The notes beneath the pieces were generated by a model, which was not told the DNA's origin, made no database searches, and saw only the letters and a program-made list of their open reading frames with translations. Below, piece by piece: positions 7,536 to 17,273 of a stretch of DNA of 64,000 nucleotides. This DNA comes from Candidatus Bathyarchaeota archaeon (GTDB taxonomy: Archaea > Thermoproteota > Bathyarchaeia > TCS64): assembly GCA_014729945.1 (NCBI GenBank), contig WJJC01000225.1, positions 1-64,000 on the forward strand, read 5' to 3'. Numbering within the stretch: the stretch's first letter is position 1; every line of letters starts with the position of its first letter. The translations under genes and the position numbers were made by a program.

Positions 7536-9119
7536 TTATTTTTTTACTAGTATTTCACCTTCTGTGGCACCCGTGTGTTCACCATTCTCCAAGGTAATTG
7601 ATCCATTGATGATAACATACTTGATGCCTTCAGAGTATCTATGTGGATCATCAAAGGTGCTCAGATCCTTCACCGTACGCGGGTCGAATATGGTTATATC
7701 GGCTTTCATTCCTTCTCTGAGTACTCCACGGGTCTGTAAACCTAGTCTCGCTGCTGGCATGGAGGTCATCCTTCTCACGGCTTCCTCCAGTGTTAGTAGT
7801 TTCTTCTTTTTCACGTACTGGTCTAGGTATCGGGGAAAAGCGCCATAGCACCGGGGGTGAGGCTTACCGGATCCAAGTTGCCCGATTGGGGCGAGGACCC
7901 AGCCGTCGCTGCATGGCATTACAGCCGGGTGTTGAACCATTGTGTCAACGTCTTCTTCTTCACCCCAGAAGGTGATGTTCATGGCTTCTCCTTGTTCATC
8001 TATCATGAGTTTACATACTGTATCGACGAGGTTTTTCTCCCATCTTTCAGCTATATCAGCGACGCTCATACCTTCAATCTCCTTATTCCCGGGGGTCTTA
8101 ACATAAGAAACAATTACCTTGGAGAAGTCTCTACCAGTTTTCCTGTATTCGGCCGCTATTTTCTCCCTGATCTCCGGGTCTTTTAGCTTCTCCAGCATTC
8201 GGGGCACCCCATCGGCGTGGAGCCAATCCGGTATAATCTGACTCAATAAACTTGAGCCAGCTGTGTAGGGGTAGATATCAGCGGTTATGTCTAATCCCTT
8301 TTCTCTTGCTTCATCGATGTGTCTTAGAGTAGTTTCCCTGTGTCTTCCTCTGAGGTGTTTCCTACTACCACAACTGCTGCCAAGGTGGGATACCTCTACT
8401 GGTATCTTCATCTCTTTTCCTAGTTTTATCGTATCCTGGAGATTGTTATCCTCTCCACGCATATGGGTGGAATATAGTCCATCGTATTCTCTGAGAACCT
8501 TACCTAGTTCAACAAGTTCCCTGTTATCTGAGTACAGGCCCGGCGGGTAGCCTAATCCTGTGCTCATCCCGTAACTGCCTTGATCCATCGCGATAGTCAA
8601 GTACCCTCGCATGGTGTCCAGTTCACTCTTTGTTGGTTTTCTATCCTGAAAACCCATGGTCGCTATCCTGATGCTACCGTGACCCACGAAGGGAACCAGG
8701 TTGAGGCTGGTGCCTTTCTCAGCTATGTTCTGTTTAAATGTCTTAAGGTTACTCCAGTCGTATTTGAAGTCCACTCCACTGGTGAATGGTTTCATGTACT
8801 CGATTAGGTCTTCTCTGTGTTCCTCGGATAAGGGGTACATGGAGAGTCCACAGTTACCCATGGTTACCGTGGTTACTCCCTGGTGGATATAGCTGAAGGT
8901 TTTGGGGGTCCCCAGTATGGTGTGGTCCGCGTGGCTGTGAATGTCTATCCATCCCGGTGATACGGTTAAACCCTCGGCGTTGATTGTCCTTTCTGTGTCA
9001 CCGGTTATTCTGCCTATCTTGGTGATCTTTTCTCCCTTGATAGCGATGTCTGTTTTTATCCATGGGGCTCCTGTTCCATCTATTATGGAACCGTTTTTAA
9101 TTACGAGATCGTGGGTCAT
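7536..9119 (-). CDS. N-acyl-D-amino-acid deacylase (D-aminoacylase) family amidohydrolase
   Basis: 527 aa amidohydrolase. The first metal motif is GWIDIHSHADHTILG (~58-72). It is followed by GNCGLSMYPL, THMRGEDNN, VSHLGSS, a long insert, CSDGWVLAPIGQLG and HPRCYGAFPRYL, and by the closing GLQTRGVLREGMKADITIFD. This is the arrangement of D-aminoacylases and related dihydroorotase-like enzymes that remove acyl groups from N-acyl-D-amino acids. No signal peptide is seen. The C-terminal strand re-forms the small beta-sandwich. It probably works with transporters and peptidases in amino-acid scavenging, but the exact substrate is not readable. Confidence 0.85.
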   Translation of the reverse strand: MTHDLVIKNGSIIDGTGAPWIKTDIAIKGEKITKIGRITGDTERTINAEGLTVSPGWIDIHSHADHTILGTPKTFSYIHQGVTTVTMGNCGLSMYPLSEEHREDLIEYMKPFTSGVDFKYDWSNLKTFKQNIAEKGTSLNLVPFVGHGSIRIATMGFQDRKPTKSELDTMRGYLTIAMDQGSYGMSTGLGYPPGLYSDNRELVELGKVLREYDGLYSTHMRGEDNNLQDTIKLGKEMKIPVEVSHLGSSCGSRKHLRGRHRETTLRHIDEAREKGLDITADIYPYTAGSSLLSQIIPDWLHADGVPRMLEKLKDPEIREKIAAEYRKTGRDFSKVIVSYVKTPGNKEIEGMSVADIAERWEKNLVDTVCKLMIDEQGEAMNITFWGEEEDVDTMVQHPAVMPCSDGWVLAPIGQLGSGKPHPRCYGAFPRYLDQYVKKKKLLTLEEAVRRMTSMPAARLGLQTRGVLREGMKADITIFDPRTVKDLSTFDDPHRYSEGIKYVIINGSITLENGEHTGATEGEILVKK

Positions 9120-9347
9120 TTTCTACATCTCTGGATTGTTTTAGGGTATTTAGTATGTGCGGGTACTGTGTGTTAAAAATAGTTAAATGACGGTTCTATG
9201 TTTTTTGGTGTCTTGGTAGTCATGTCTGTATTTTTTTAGGCGTTGATTGAAGTATTGACGTTTGTTTTTCTGTTTTTTGCTTTTTCTTGGTATAATTATT
9301 GTTTTTTAATAATAATTTACTAGATTGTACTCAGGTTAAAGATCATT
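9120..9347. other. AT-rich intergenic region
   Basis: This stretch separates two divergent genes. It is rich in T runs on the left and A/T alternation on the right. TTTTTAAC-like elements near 9170-9185 (minus strand) could be the D-aminoacylase promoter. No gene is seen. Confidence 0.4.
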
Positions 9348-9405
9348 TAGTTACTTAATAAGTACATCTAGTTAACTGTAACTAGAAAAAACATAGAATA
9401 GTTAC
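9348..9405. promoter_or_regulatory. TAGTTAC motif cluster with 18-bp palindrome
   Basis: TAGTTAC occurs at 9348-9354 and 9399-9405, inverted at 9378-9384, and as TAGTTAA at 9369-9375. The two central copies form a perfect palindrome (7-bp arms 9368-9374 and 9379-9385, 4-bp loop). The outer copies lie 21 bp from the inner ones, about two helical turns. The position 55-110 bp upstream of the GH99-like start suggests an operator. Confidence 0.5.
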
Positions 9406-9458
9406 ACCTGAAAACATGTAATTAGAAGCAATATATCAAGAGAAACCCAAAAATAATC

Positions 9459-10929
9459 ATGACCCCCCACAGAAACCTATTCTTGGTTATTTTATTCTCC
9501 TCCATTATATTCACTAACTTCACCCATGGTGAAACAGATTACGCCCTATCCATGAATATAAGACTGCGAACCACATCAGACTGGACACTGGTGAAGCTAG
9601 AGGGAATCGGTGAACTACTTCTAAGCGATCACACCAAATCAAAGTACAACCACAATGTTGTAGCCGATGATGATCACATATCCATCTGGATCGGGAAACC
9701 CCAGTATGACGAAAGCCTGACCCAGATAGAGGTTTAATAGTCTCAGTTAACCCAGGGAATCTAACAGTACATATCTCCAAAGGTTACATCGGGTATACAG
9801 GTATCAAAGTATCTGCCTGGACAGGTGAAAATTATCGAATCCTAACAGGAATAACCCATAAAAGAACCCACGGAGATCAAAGCCATAACCGATATTCCAA
9901 AATAATCTATCAAAAAAACCTTGACCCATACAAAATCAGATTAATAACCCCCTCTACCAAACAGAAAAAGAAGTCTTAGCCGTATACTATCCTTGGTATG
10001 GTAAACCAGACGAAGAAAACTTGGGGAGATACTGGGGATATGTCAACGATACCAGTATACAAGAGTCCACCAACTATCCACTATTAGGTGCTTACGATTC
10101 CACTAACACCTCAGTCATCAATAAGCATATCGAGATGGCTAGAAGTAGTGGCATTACATGTTTTACAGTAAGCTGGTGGGGAGTAAATACATATGAAGAC
10201 AAGGTATTCAAAAAGTTGCTAAATAATACCAAAGATTTCAAGACTTGTGTTTACTATGAGACGTATCGCACCCCCACCCCACTATTAGAAGAACAAGTAA
10301 TTACTGAGTTACAGTACATAATCAAGAACTATAGTTCTCACCCGAACTATTTTCGATATAATGGTAAACCTGTTGTGATAGTATTCAGCGCTGAGGGACA
10401 AAACCGAGACGATGATTTCTGGTTGAAGATAAGATCAAGGGTAAATGCCTGTTTTTTAATCGGTGATTTCCGTAGCCCTGAGTTACTGGATGTTTTTGAT
10501 GGTGTGCACATCTACAATGAGCTGGATCTCCAAAAACATAAACATCTAACATCTTGGACCTCAAGTCAAAACAGGAGACTGGTGTATGATTCTATTCCTA
10601 TGTTTAATCTAAAAAGTAGAGATTGTTTCATTATTTGTGATAGCTTGCTGACTCTAGGTACAGTTACACCGGGATATGATGACACCAAAATAAGGGCCAA
10701 TGGAACAAGAATAAGTAGAAATGGTAACGAGACCTATCGAAACTACTGGGCGACCATCCACGAGTATCCGCTTGACTGGGTCCTAATCACCAGCTGGAAT
10801 GAGTGGCATGAAGGAACCGAGATAGAGCCCAACAGAGAAAAAGGGTATAATGCATTATATGAGACTAGAAAACAAGTGGAAAAATTTATGGAGATTAACG
10901 ATGATCGTGAGGGCTGTCATGAGTCTTAA
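9459..10929 (+). pseudogene. GH99-like (WbsX-type) glycoside hydrolase, two frameshifts
   Basis: The sequence encodes one protein in three frames. The first part (9459 to ~9730) starts with a hydrophobic signal peptide (RNLFLVILFSSIIFTNFTHG). The second part (~9731 to 9950) continues GLIVSVNPGNLTVHIS. The third part (from ~9950) carries the family hallmark EVLAVYYPWYGKPDEEN and later WWGVNTYED, FSAEGQNRDDD and ITSWNEWHEGTEIEP near the C-terminus. One extra base near 9730 and one in the C-run at 9944-9950 would restore a continuous ~490-residue exported protein related to endo-alpha-mannosidase-type enzymes. Decay or base-call errors are both possible. The intact third frame begins at a TTG, but that is unlikely to be a real start. 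Confidence 0.75.
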
Positions 10930-11362
10930 TGGGATGTATCTTCAACCAGCCATCCTCGATACTGTATCCACGTAATCCATCATACTCTATATCGTTTCCC
11001 TCAAGAATATCCAAGGCTTTCTTCTCTAACCCTTTGGGGGCGTATACGAATAGTTTCTTGTATTTGCGTCCTACACTCGCTGAATCACTTAGGAACTGCC
11101 ATAACTTGGCTCTTTCAGAGGTAATATTCTCCTCGGATTCAACCATCCCCAGTTCCTGTACTCCACCATCACAGTTGAGTATGACTATGCTAGGGTAAAC
11201 CACTTCCCCCCACGGAGTTAGGAGCCCAAAACGTTTCTCCTCATCATTTACAATGGTCTTGTAGCATGGGGGCCAGCTATCCTCGGGTTGATCTACGAAT
11301 GGAAACCTTGTAGCCGCGATTATACGCGTAATTCTGTGTCTCTGTCTCTCTGGGTCTATCAA
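10895..11362 (-). CDS. Conserved-looking hypothetical protein
   Basis: 155 aa, soluble, mixed alpha/beta. The middle part reads YPSIVILNCDGGVQELGMVES, followed by a helix (SERAKLWQFLSD) and the strand-rich KLFVYAPKGLEKKALDIL, a plausible nucleotide- or restriction-fold-like core. No family is recognised. It begins 1 bp downstream of the HD-domain gene, so the two are probably cotranscribed. Its end overlaps the 3' end of the broken GH99-like gene by 35 bp on the opposite strand. Confidence 0.55.
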   Translation of the reverse strand: MIDPERQRHRITRIIAATRFPFVDQPEDSWPPCYKTIVNDEEKRFGLLTPWGEVVYPSIVILNCDGGVQELGMVESEENITSERAKLWQFLSDSASVGRKYKKLFVYAPKGLEKKALDILEGNDIEYDGLRGYSIEDGWLKIHPIKTHDSPHDHR

Positions 11363-11363
11363 T

Positions 11364-11915
11364 TTAATCTAGTCCTATTTCTGGTGCCACGTCCTGCATG
11401 GCTTTTATGGATATACGCGCGAACTCTTTGAATGATAAATCTATCTCCTCACACAACATGATGTTTTCTCTGCTAACCTGTTTCGCAAAGGAACTGTCTT
11501 TCATGCGTCTCTTGACGCTATTAGGCTTCATACCTTTCATGTTAGTTGGTCTAACTAATGCGTTCGCTACGATCATACCCGAAATAGCGTCAGCCGCCAG
11601 CAACGCGATGTCAAACCTTGTCTCCACCTTGTTGCCCGTTAACTCATTGTGCCTTAGTATAGCGTTTATGGCCCCTTCTGGTAAAATGTCTTTAACCATC
11701 TCTGCTGATTTTATGCCGTGCATACTCATGTCGTCACCGAATTTCTCATAGTCTATGTCATGGAGTATACCAGTTGCCTCCCATAGTTCCTGGTCTTCCT
11801 CGAAGTGTTCAGCTAAGCCCTTCATAATGGCACCGACAGCAATCATATGGTTGACCAAGTTCTCGTTTTTTACATGTTTCTTTACTAGTTCTATTTGTTC
11901 TTCTCGGGTGATCAT
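11364..11915 (-). CDS. HD-domain phosphohydrolase-like protein
   Basis: 183 aa. The N-terminal helix LVNHMIAVGAIMKGLAEHF supplies the first metal-binding His. ILHDIDYEKFGDD is the HD motif, followed by MHGIKSAEM and RHNELTG and then LLAADAISGMI. Together these form the H...HD...H...D pattern of small HD hydrolases that act on phosphomonoesters or nucleotides. The substrate is unknown. The upstream (5') gene of an apparent two-gene unit with the following hypothetical protein. Confidence 0.8.
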   Translation of the reverse strand: MITREEQIELVKKHVKNENLVNHMIAVGAIMKGLAEHFEEDQELWEATGILHDIDYEKFGDDMSMHGIKSAEMVKDILPEGAINAILRHNELTGNKVETRFDIALLAADAISGMIVANALVRPTNMKGMKPNSVKRRMKDSSFAKQVSRENIMLCEEIDLSFKEFARISIKAMQDVAPEIGLD

Positions 11916-12009
11916 ACGGGTAGAACATGCTTGGCGGGGTATAAGATTTCGTAGGTTTAGCTTAAATATGGGTGTTTAGGGTACTCTGGTATTCATTGGT
12001 GGACCAAGG

Positions 12010-13200
12010 TTGGAAAACAAGCAGAAGAGTTACAAAGAGATCTTGAGCTACGGGCTCATAGTAATGGCGGTTACGCATAGCCTAGCCCACGCATTCCAGA
12101 ACATGCATACAGCATTATACCCGGAGCTTGTGAAAGAGTTTGTACTTACAAATCAGCAGATTGGATTAATATCATCTATACCGAGTCTCGTCTCGGCTAT
12201 TCTATCAATACCCATGGGATTACTAAGCGATAAAATTGGAGCAAAGAAGATGATTATACTAAGCATCATTGTCGCAACATCTGGAGCTTTAATCGCTGGA
12301 CTAGCCCAGAATCCCTGGATGTTGATAATCGCTGTAAGCCTACTATATCTAAACACAACCATCTATCACCCGGCCAGCTACAGTTTCACTACGTTCCTCT
12401 TTGAGCCAAAGGATAGACCTAAAGCCCTCGGAGTACAGGGGGCAGGTGGTACGCTGGGGATGGCGCTGGGCCCCATAAGTATCTCTATCCTTGTGGGGTT
12501 ACTGGGACTGGGTTGGAGGCGTGCATATCTCGCGTGGATAATCCCCCTGTTGCTGGGCATTGTCTCGGTTTGGTACATCAAATTCATACCCACATCAGAT
12601 GACGAGGATAAGACCAACGAGGAGACAGGTACATCAGGGGCCTCATCAATATGGAGTACAAGCCTAGCCATGTTCCTAACATTCGGTGGCCTCCGATCCA
12701 TGGCATCATACATGACTCTAACTTTCATAAGTATCTGGCTTGTGAATACGCGGGGAATGGATCTTGCTTTCTCCAGTCTGATTCTAGGAACCAGTAGCTT
12801 GATGGGGATAGTCGCATCACCCCTCGGAGGTATTCAGGCTGCTAAATACGGTGAAAAACGGTGGACTGTAGCTACATCAATTATCTCATACTCATGCTTT
12901 GCTTTAGCGTTTCTAGTACCGGGTAACACTGCTTTCACCGTATTCTACATTGGATACGGTTTCTTCAACCTCTTCAGTATGGCAGCCAACTCCGCGATAA
13001 CAGCGAAACTCAGTCCAAGCAAGCAGAGAGGTCTCGGATTTGCCCTTTACTTCCTGCCAGGCAGTATCATGGGAGCCCTTGGACCAATGGTTGCGGCTTA
13101 TATAGCTGATATGGTGGGGATTTACTCAGTGTTTATGGCGAGTATAGGCGTGTTTGCTTTAGCCTGGCTGGTTTTAACTTTTGGAGTAAAAGTCGATTAA
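12010..13200 (+). CDS. MFS transporter
   Basis: 396 aa integral membrane protein with about 12 hydrophobic segments in two halves. The loop between the 2nd and 3rd segments, GLLSDKIGAKKMI (~75-87), is the MFS motif A. A charged central loop (TSDDEDKTNEETG) separates the two six-helix bundles, and a second motif-A-like loop AAKYGEKRW follows in the C half. Substrate unknown. The TTG start is chosen by ORF extent and the directly following basic segment. It stands alone, divergent from the HD gene. Confidence 0.85.
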   Translation: MENKQKSYKEILSYGLIVMAVTHSLAHAFQNMHTALYPELVKEFVLTNQQIGLISSIPSLVSAILSIPMGLLSDKIGAKKMIILSIIVATSGALIAGLAQNPWMLIIAVSLLYLNTTIYHPASYSFTTFLFEPKDRPKALGVQGAGGTLGMALGPISISILVGLLGLGWRRAYLAWIIPLLLGIVSVWYIKFIPTSDDEDKTNEETGTSGASSIWSTSLAMFLTFGGLRSMASYMTLTFISIWLVNTRGMDLAFSSLILGTSSLMGIVASPLGGIQAAKYGEKRWTVATSIISYSCFALAFLVPGNTAFTVFYIGYGFFNLFSMAANSAITAKLSPSKQRGLGFALYFLPGSIMGALGPMVAAYIADMVGIYSVFMASIGVFALAWLVLTFGVKVD

Positions 13201-13426
13201 GTCGTTTTTCTCCTATTCATCACACCTCTTACCATAGTATTGAGCATCACAGCCACGATTCACCTTAACAACAATGTCTGTATTTGAGGGTAAATCTGTT
13301 AACATTCGCCGGCTATGTTATACATGTCTCTTTTTTCTATTCAAGCATAACACATGAAATTCTTTTTCACTCGATTAAGCTCATGTGATCAATGAAAAGA
13401 TGGATAAAATACGTGTAAAATTTGGC

Positions 13427-14809
13427 TTAGATAAAGTATGGCCATAGTAGATAAGCCATTATCACAGTCAATATAGCCCCTGTGATATCCAGTAATATAC
13501 CTGCTTTTATCATCTCAGGCATGGATACCTTACCCGTACTATAAGCTATAGCGTTGGGGGGCGTACCTACCGGCAACATGAAGTCCAAGCTAGTGCTTAT
13601 ACCCACAGCTACGGCCAGTATTACGGGGCTAAACCCGATTTTCTGGCCTAGACCAATAGCGATGGGCAGGAATATGCCTGCGCTGGCAGTATTGCTCGCG
13701 ATTATACTTATGCCCAGACCAGAGATTACGACAATAACTATTGCTAGGAACGGTGATCCGCCTGAGGTTAACCCCATTAATATGTCGCTGATCACACCGA
13801 CTAACCCCGTTACCTGAAGCGCTGATCCCAAGCTGAGACCTCCACCGATCAACAGCAAGGTGCTCCATTTTCCATCGCGTATATCTTGTTCCTCAATCAG
13901 ATCCGTGAAGTATAGTATTATGAGTACTGTTGCTGCTACTATGCTGCTACTGTATCCATGGCCACTCCAGCCTATCAGGTTAGTTACTGGATCGGGTAAA
14001 CGACCTGTCAACCACGCCAATACGGCGAAGATGAAAACCCCGAGGGTATGTTTCTGTTTTGATGATAACTCGCTAACTGGTCTTTCGATCAGGGGTATTT
14101 CTTTGACATCTGTGGGGAATATCATGAATAAGACAAACCAGATGACCAATATCTGGATCAAGGCGATGGGTAATCCATAGACCATCCACCCCATGAAGCT
14201 TATCTCGTATCCTATTATACTCTTCAGGCTGGCTGCGGCCATGGCACAAGTAGTTGTCCCAACCAGCGTGCCGAGACCTCCCGCCGTGGCGCTATAAGCA
14301 ATAGCCAGAACCATTATCTTGCTAAAGTTACCTTTATCATCCTTAACTTGCTCCGTGATCTTTAACGCCATGGTTATCAATAGTGCGGCTGATGCGCTGT
14401 TGCTTATCCACATGCTTAGAAATCCTGTTGCGAACATGATTACTAATACCACGCCTTTTACTCCTGACTTTACCTTCGATAATATGAGGTAGGCGAAATA
14501 CTCATCGAGATCATATTTCTCTACTGCTACAGCCAGCATGAAGCCGCCAAGCAGCAGCATAACCGTGGGATCGAAAAAGGGAACTAAAGCTTCCTTAAAT
14601 CCCTGGATGCCCAGAAAGGCTTGAAGTAATGGGATTAATATGGCTGTCGCCGCTAGGGGCACCGCCTCAGACATCCAGAGCCCCGAGGCATAGACCAATA
14701 CAATTAGGGCGTATCTTTGTTCAAGGGTTAGAAAACGGGATGTCTGCGTGAATGCGATAATTGCAAGTATAGTTACCGCGACTAGTACTACAAGTCGTTT
14801 CTTATTCAT
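13427..14809 (-). CDS. SLC13/DASS-family sodium:anion symporter
   Basis: 460 aa with about 11-12 membrane segments. Both halves carry the family's substrate/Na+ hairpin motif: SNSASAALLITMAL in the first and SNTASAGIFLPIAIGLG in the second. LPVGTPPNAIAYSTG near the C-terminus is the DASS signature. Members bring in dicarboxylates, citrate or sulfate with Na+. The substrate cannot be read from sequence. A small gene starts upstream 6 bp away on the same strand, suggesting cotranscription. Confidence 0.9.
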   Translation of the reverse strand: MNKKRLVVLVAVTILAIIAFTQTSRFLTLEQRYALIVLVYASGLWMSEAVPLAATAILIPLLQAFLGIQGFKEALVPFFDPTVMLLLGGFMLAVAVEKYDLDEYFAYLILSKVKSGVKGVVLVIMFATGFLSMWISNSASAALLITMALKITEQVKDDKGNFSKIMVLAIAYSATAGGLGTLVGTTTCAMAAASLKSIIGYEISFMGWMVYGLPIALIQILVIWFVLFMIFPTDVKEIPLIERPVSELSSKQKHTLGVFIFAVLAWLTGRLPDPVTNLIGWSGHGYSSSIVAATVLIILYFTDLIEEQDIRDGKWSTLLLIGGGLSLGSALQVTGLVGVISDILMGLTSGGSPFLAIVIVVISGLGISIIASNTASAGIFLPIAIGLGQKIGFSPVILAVAVGISTSLDFMLPVGTPPNAIAYSTGKVSMPEMIKAGILLDITGAILTVIMAYLLWPYFI

Positions 14810-14815
14810 CTAGTG

Positions 14816-15097
14816 TCACAGCTGTTTGAAGGAGATTATCTCCAGTTTTTCTTCCTCGGCTAGTTCATTGAGCTGTTTCTTTACCTGGAAGATGTTCTCC
14901 AAGTTTACCATGACGTACATTACTGCTAGGCTGGGATAATTCTTCTCGCTAGCTACCAGGAAGGGTGGTACAGCGACGCTTGTGGTAAAGTCGGTCGTGA
15001 ATTTTTGTTCTTTTAGCTTTGACGCGAATTTCCTCAGGATATTTTTATCGATGATGTTTCCCCTGACGATTATCTCGATGGTAATGGGTTTGACCAA
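14816..15097 (-). CDS. Small ferredoxin-like-fold hypothetical protein
   Basis: 93 aa. It alternates strands and helices (ITIEIIVRGNIID, LRKFASKLKEQ, LAVMYVMVNLENIFQVKKQLNEL, LEIISFKQL), suggesting one ACT-like/ferredoxin-like domain. No known family. It directly precedes the SLC13 carrier gene (6-bp gap), so it may help regulate that carrier. This is inferred from position only. Confidence 0.5.
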   Translation of the reverse strand: MVKPITIEIIVRGNIIDKNILRKFASKLKEQKFTTDFTTSVAVPPFLVASEKNYPSLAVMYVMVNLENIFQVKKQLNELAEEEKLEIISFKQL

Positions 15098-15190
15098 ACG
15101 TTTTCACCTATGGGAATCGTTGATTCTAATCGGGTCTAGGATAAAAACCATTATGTTTTTGCGTATTATTTCACCCTTGTTTTGATGATT

Positions 15191-15201
15191 ATTTCTATAT
15201 A
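15191..15201 (+). promoter_or_regulatory. TATA box of a probably leaderless transcript
   Basis: TTCTATATATC lies about 26 bp before the ATG at 15223, the spacing expected between a TATA box and the transcription start. The flavin-binding-protein mRNA is therefore likely leaderless. Confidence 0.5.
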
Positions 15202-15222
15202 TCATGACTCCATGGATAATTT

Positions 15223-15696
15223 ATGAGTCCCTATAAGCTTCCCTGGATGAGTGAAAAAGAGATCAATGAGTTACTGGATAACCAGTTAATGTCCCGTATC
15301 GCTTTTATCGGCGACGATTACCCATATCTGATTCCTTTCAGATATATCAGACTAGATGATTCACTGTATTTTCACTTTACGGATTATGGGAAAAAGATGA
15401 GATTATTGAACAAGGATAACCGGGTCTGTGTACAGATCGAGAGTTATGCGCCTGACCTGAGTAGCTACAACTTTGTATCACTACGTGGGAGCTTGGAAAA
15501 AGTCGAGGCAGAGAAAGAGAAGAAGAGGGCGGTTGATAAATTCTATGAGACTGGAAAAGAGGGTATTTCAATCAATTTCCTGGCAGCTCACGGGTTCGAC
15601 CCGTCTGAAGGGTGGGATGCATTCAAACGCGAAGACTTGGTGATAATGAAACTAGTTGATATCGTAGAGAGAGTAGGTTTGAAGGGACCTGACTAG
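15223..15696 (+). CDS. Pyridoxamine 5'-phosphate oxidase-like FMN-binding protein
   Basis: 157 aa split-barrel protein. PWMSEKEINELLDNQLMSRIAFIGDDYPYLIPF followed by RLDDSLYFHF, GKKMRLLNKDNRVCVQIE and FVSLRGSLEKV matches the PNPOx-like family (quoted in shorter pieces where long). Members bind FMN, F420 or haem and reduce small molecules or detoxify antibiotics. It is not the vitamin B6 enzyme itself, being shorter and lacking the C-terminal PNPOx domain. Its stop interlocks with that of the convergent amidohydrolase. Confidence 0.75.
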   Translation: MSPYKLPWMSEKEINELLDNQLMSRIAFIGDDYPYLIPFRYIRLDDSLYFHFTDYGKKMRLLNKDNRVCVQIESYAPDLSSYNFVSLRGSLEKVEAEKEKKRAVDKFYETGKEGISINFLAAHGFDPSEGWDAFKREDLVIMKLVDIVERVGLKGPD

Positions 15697-17273
15697 AAAT
15701 CAGCTTGGAAGAATATCTTTCCGTTAACCATTGTCATGTAACATTCTGCGTCTTTAAGCTCCTCTTCCTCGGGGATCTCAGTGAGGTCGCCCTCGAAAAC
15801 TGTGATGTCAGCTAATTTTCCTTTTTCTATGCTACCCGTTTTATCCTCGCTGAAGCCGGCGTAGGCTGAGTTGAGGGTGTAACACTGTACTGCTTCGGGT
15901 AGACTTATTCTACTCTCTCTTATTGGGTGGTTTACTGCGCTCCAGATCCCATAGATGGGATTAAAGGGCATTCCATCGCTGCCGAAGGCTACTTTTATTC
16001 CCTCGTCGAGCATGGCTCTATACTGGTTGCTTAGTCTTTCTCTTTTATCCCCCAGTCTCTGATTGTACATGCTATCCGAGCCACTCCACTCGCCGATAAA
16101 GTTAGGCTGCATGGCCGGCACTATTCCCAGTTTATGGATGCGTTCTATCTGCTGGCTGCTGGTTAACTCACAGTGCTCTATCCTGTGGCGGTGATCTTTT
16201 CTCGGTTTTCGTCGCAGTGCTTCCTGCACGGATTCCAACACCTTCTCCACAGCCAGGTCGCCGATGGCGTGGGTGGCAGTCTGCTGATCCGCTTCATGTG
16301 CGGCGTAGATCTTTTCCTGTAGTGCTTCTGGTTTTATCAGCAGTAACCCTGAGGTCTCTGGGTCATCCTCATAGGGCTCGAAAAGGGCAGCGGTTCTGGC
16401 GCCTAGGCTTCCATCCATTAATAGTTTTACTGGGCCTAGTCTTACAAGTTCGTCGCCGAATCCTGTCTGTAGGCCCGTTTTGGTTGCTGCTTCAGCTGCG
16501 TCGCCCCTGAGCATGATATATGATCTGACTTTGAGTTTTCCCTCTTTCTCAGCCTGCTGGTAGGCTTTTATATCTTTACTTGTTAACCCAGCGTCGTGGA
16601 TTCCTGTGCAGCCTAGGCTTAGCGCGTGGTTACTGGCTAGTTCTAGTCCCTCAACCATTGTCTCCACGTTCGTCTCAGGGATAAAAGGCTCGACTAAGTG
16701 TCTGCAATCTCTGAGTATACCGGTGTTTTCACCAGTCTCATCCTTGTCTACGTGGCCTCCCTCGGTGTCCTGGGTGTCCTTTGTGATGCTGGCTAACTCC
16801 ATGGCTTTGGCGTTTAAGGTGACCAGGTGACCGCATACTCTGCTGAGTATAACTGGGTTATCAGGGGATATTGGGTCCAGATCTTTTTTGGTTAGATAAC
16901 GGTTCTCGGGCCACTTGGATTCATCCCAGCCTATCCCTATGATCCATTCACTGGGTTCTGTTTCATCTACTCGTTTCTTCACCCGCTCCAAGGCTTCTTG
17001 GATGTTTTCTGTATCGTTTAGCTGGATTCTGGTTTTCATGGCTACCCCCATGTAGAGGAAGTGACAGTGGCTGTCGATGAGACCCGGAATTATTGTTTTT
17101 CCTGTTAGGTCGTAGACCTCTGCTCCATCAGGTATGGTTGTTTGGTCGCGTTTACCTATTTCCACGATGTACTCGTTTTCTAGGATTACTACACTGTCTT
17201 TTATGGGTGGAGCGCCTGTTCCATCAATCAATGTGGCGCCTACCAGTACTCGTGGGCAGTTATCTAGGCTCAT
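15693..17273 (-). CDS. YtcJ-type metal-dependent amidohydrolase
   Basis: 526 aa, with the full amidohydrolase_3 layout. N-terminal beta-sandwich with VGATLIDGTGAPP; metal motif GLIDSHCHFLYMG (~61-73); GWDESKWPENRYLTKKDLD and HDAGLTSKD typical of YtcJ; LLMDGSLGARTAALFEPY; THAIGDLAVEKVLES; RIEHCELTS; and VAFGSDGMPFNPIYGIW. The closing SIEKGKLADITVFEGDL is the usual C-terminal strand. Family members hydrolyse formyl or acyl groups from small amines, but the physiological substrate is usually unknown. A second amidohydrolase lies 6 kb away, so scavenging is a plausible theme. Confidence 0.87.
   Translation of the reverse strand: MSLDNCPRVLVGATLIDGTGAPPIKDSVVILENEYIVEIGKRDQTTIPDGAEVYDLTGKTIIPGLIDSHCHFLYMGVAMKTRIQLNDTENIQEALERVKKRVDETEPSEWIIGIGWDESKWPENRYLTKKDLDPISPDNPVILSRVCGHLVTLNAKAMELASITKDTQDTEGGHVDKDETGENTGILRDCRHLVEPFIPETNVETMVEGLELASNHALSLGCTGIHDAGLTSKDIKAYQQAEKEGKLKVRSYIMLRGDAAEAATKTGLQTGFGDELVRLGPVKLLMDGSLGARTAALFEPYEDDPETSGLLLIKPEALQEKIYAAHEADQQTATHAIGDLAVEKVLESVQEALRRKPRKDHRHRIEHCELTSSQQIERIHKLGIVPAMQPNFIGEWSGSDSMYNQRLGDKRERLSNQYRAMLDEGIKVAFGSDGMPFNPIYGIWSAVNHPIRESRISLPEAVQCYTLNSAYAGFSEDKTGSIEKGKLADITVFEGDLTEIPEEEELKDAECYMTMVNGKIFFQADF

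Noticed and set aside
10021..10929. Independent 302-aa gene starting at TTG
   Set aside because: The family motif YYPWYG is encoded upstream of that TTG in the same frame, so it is a fragment of the larger broken gene.
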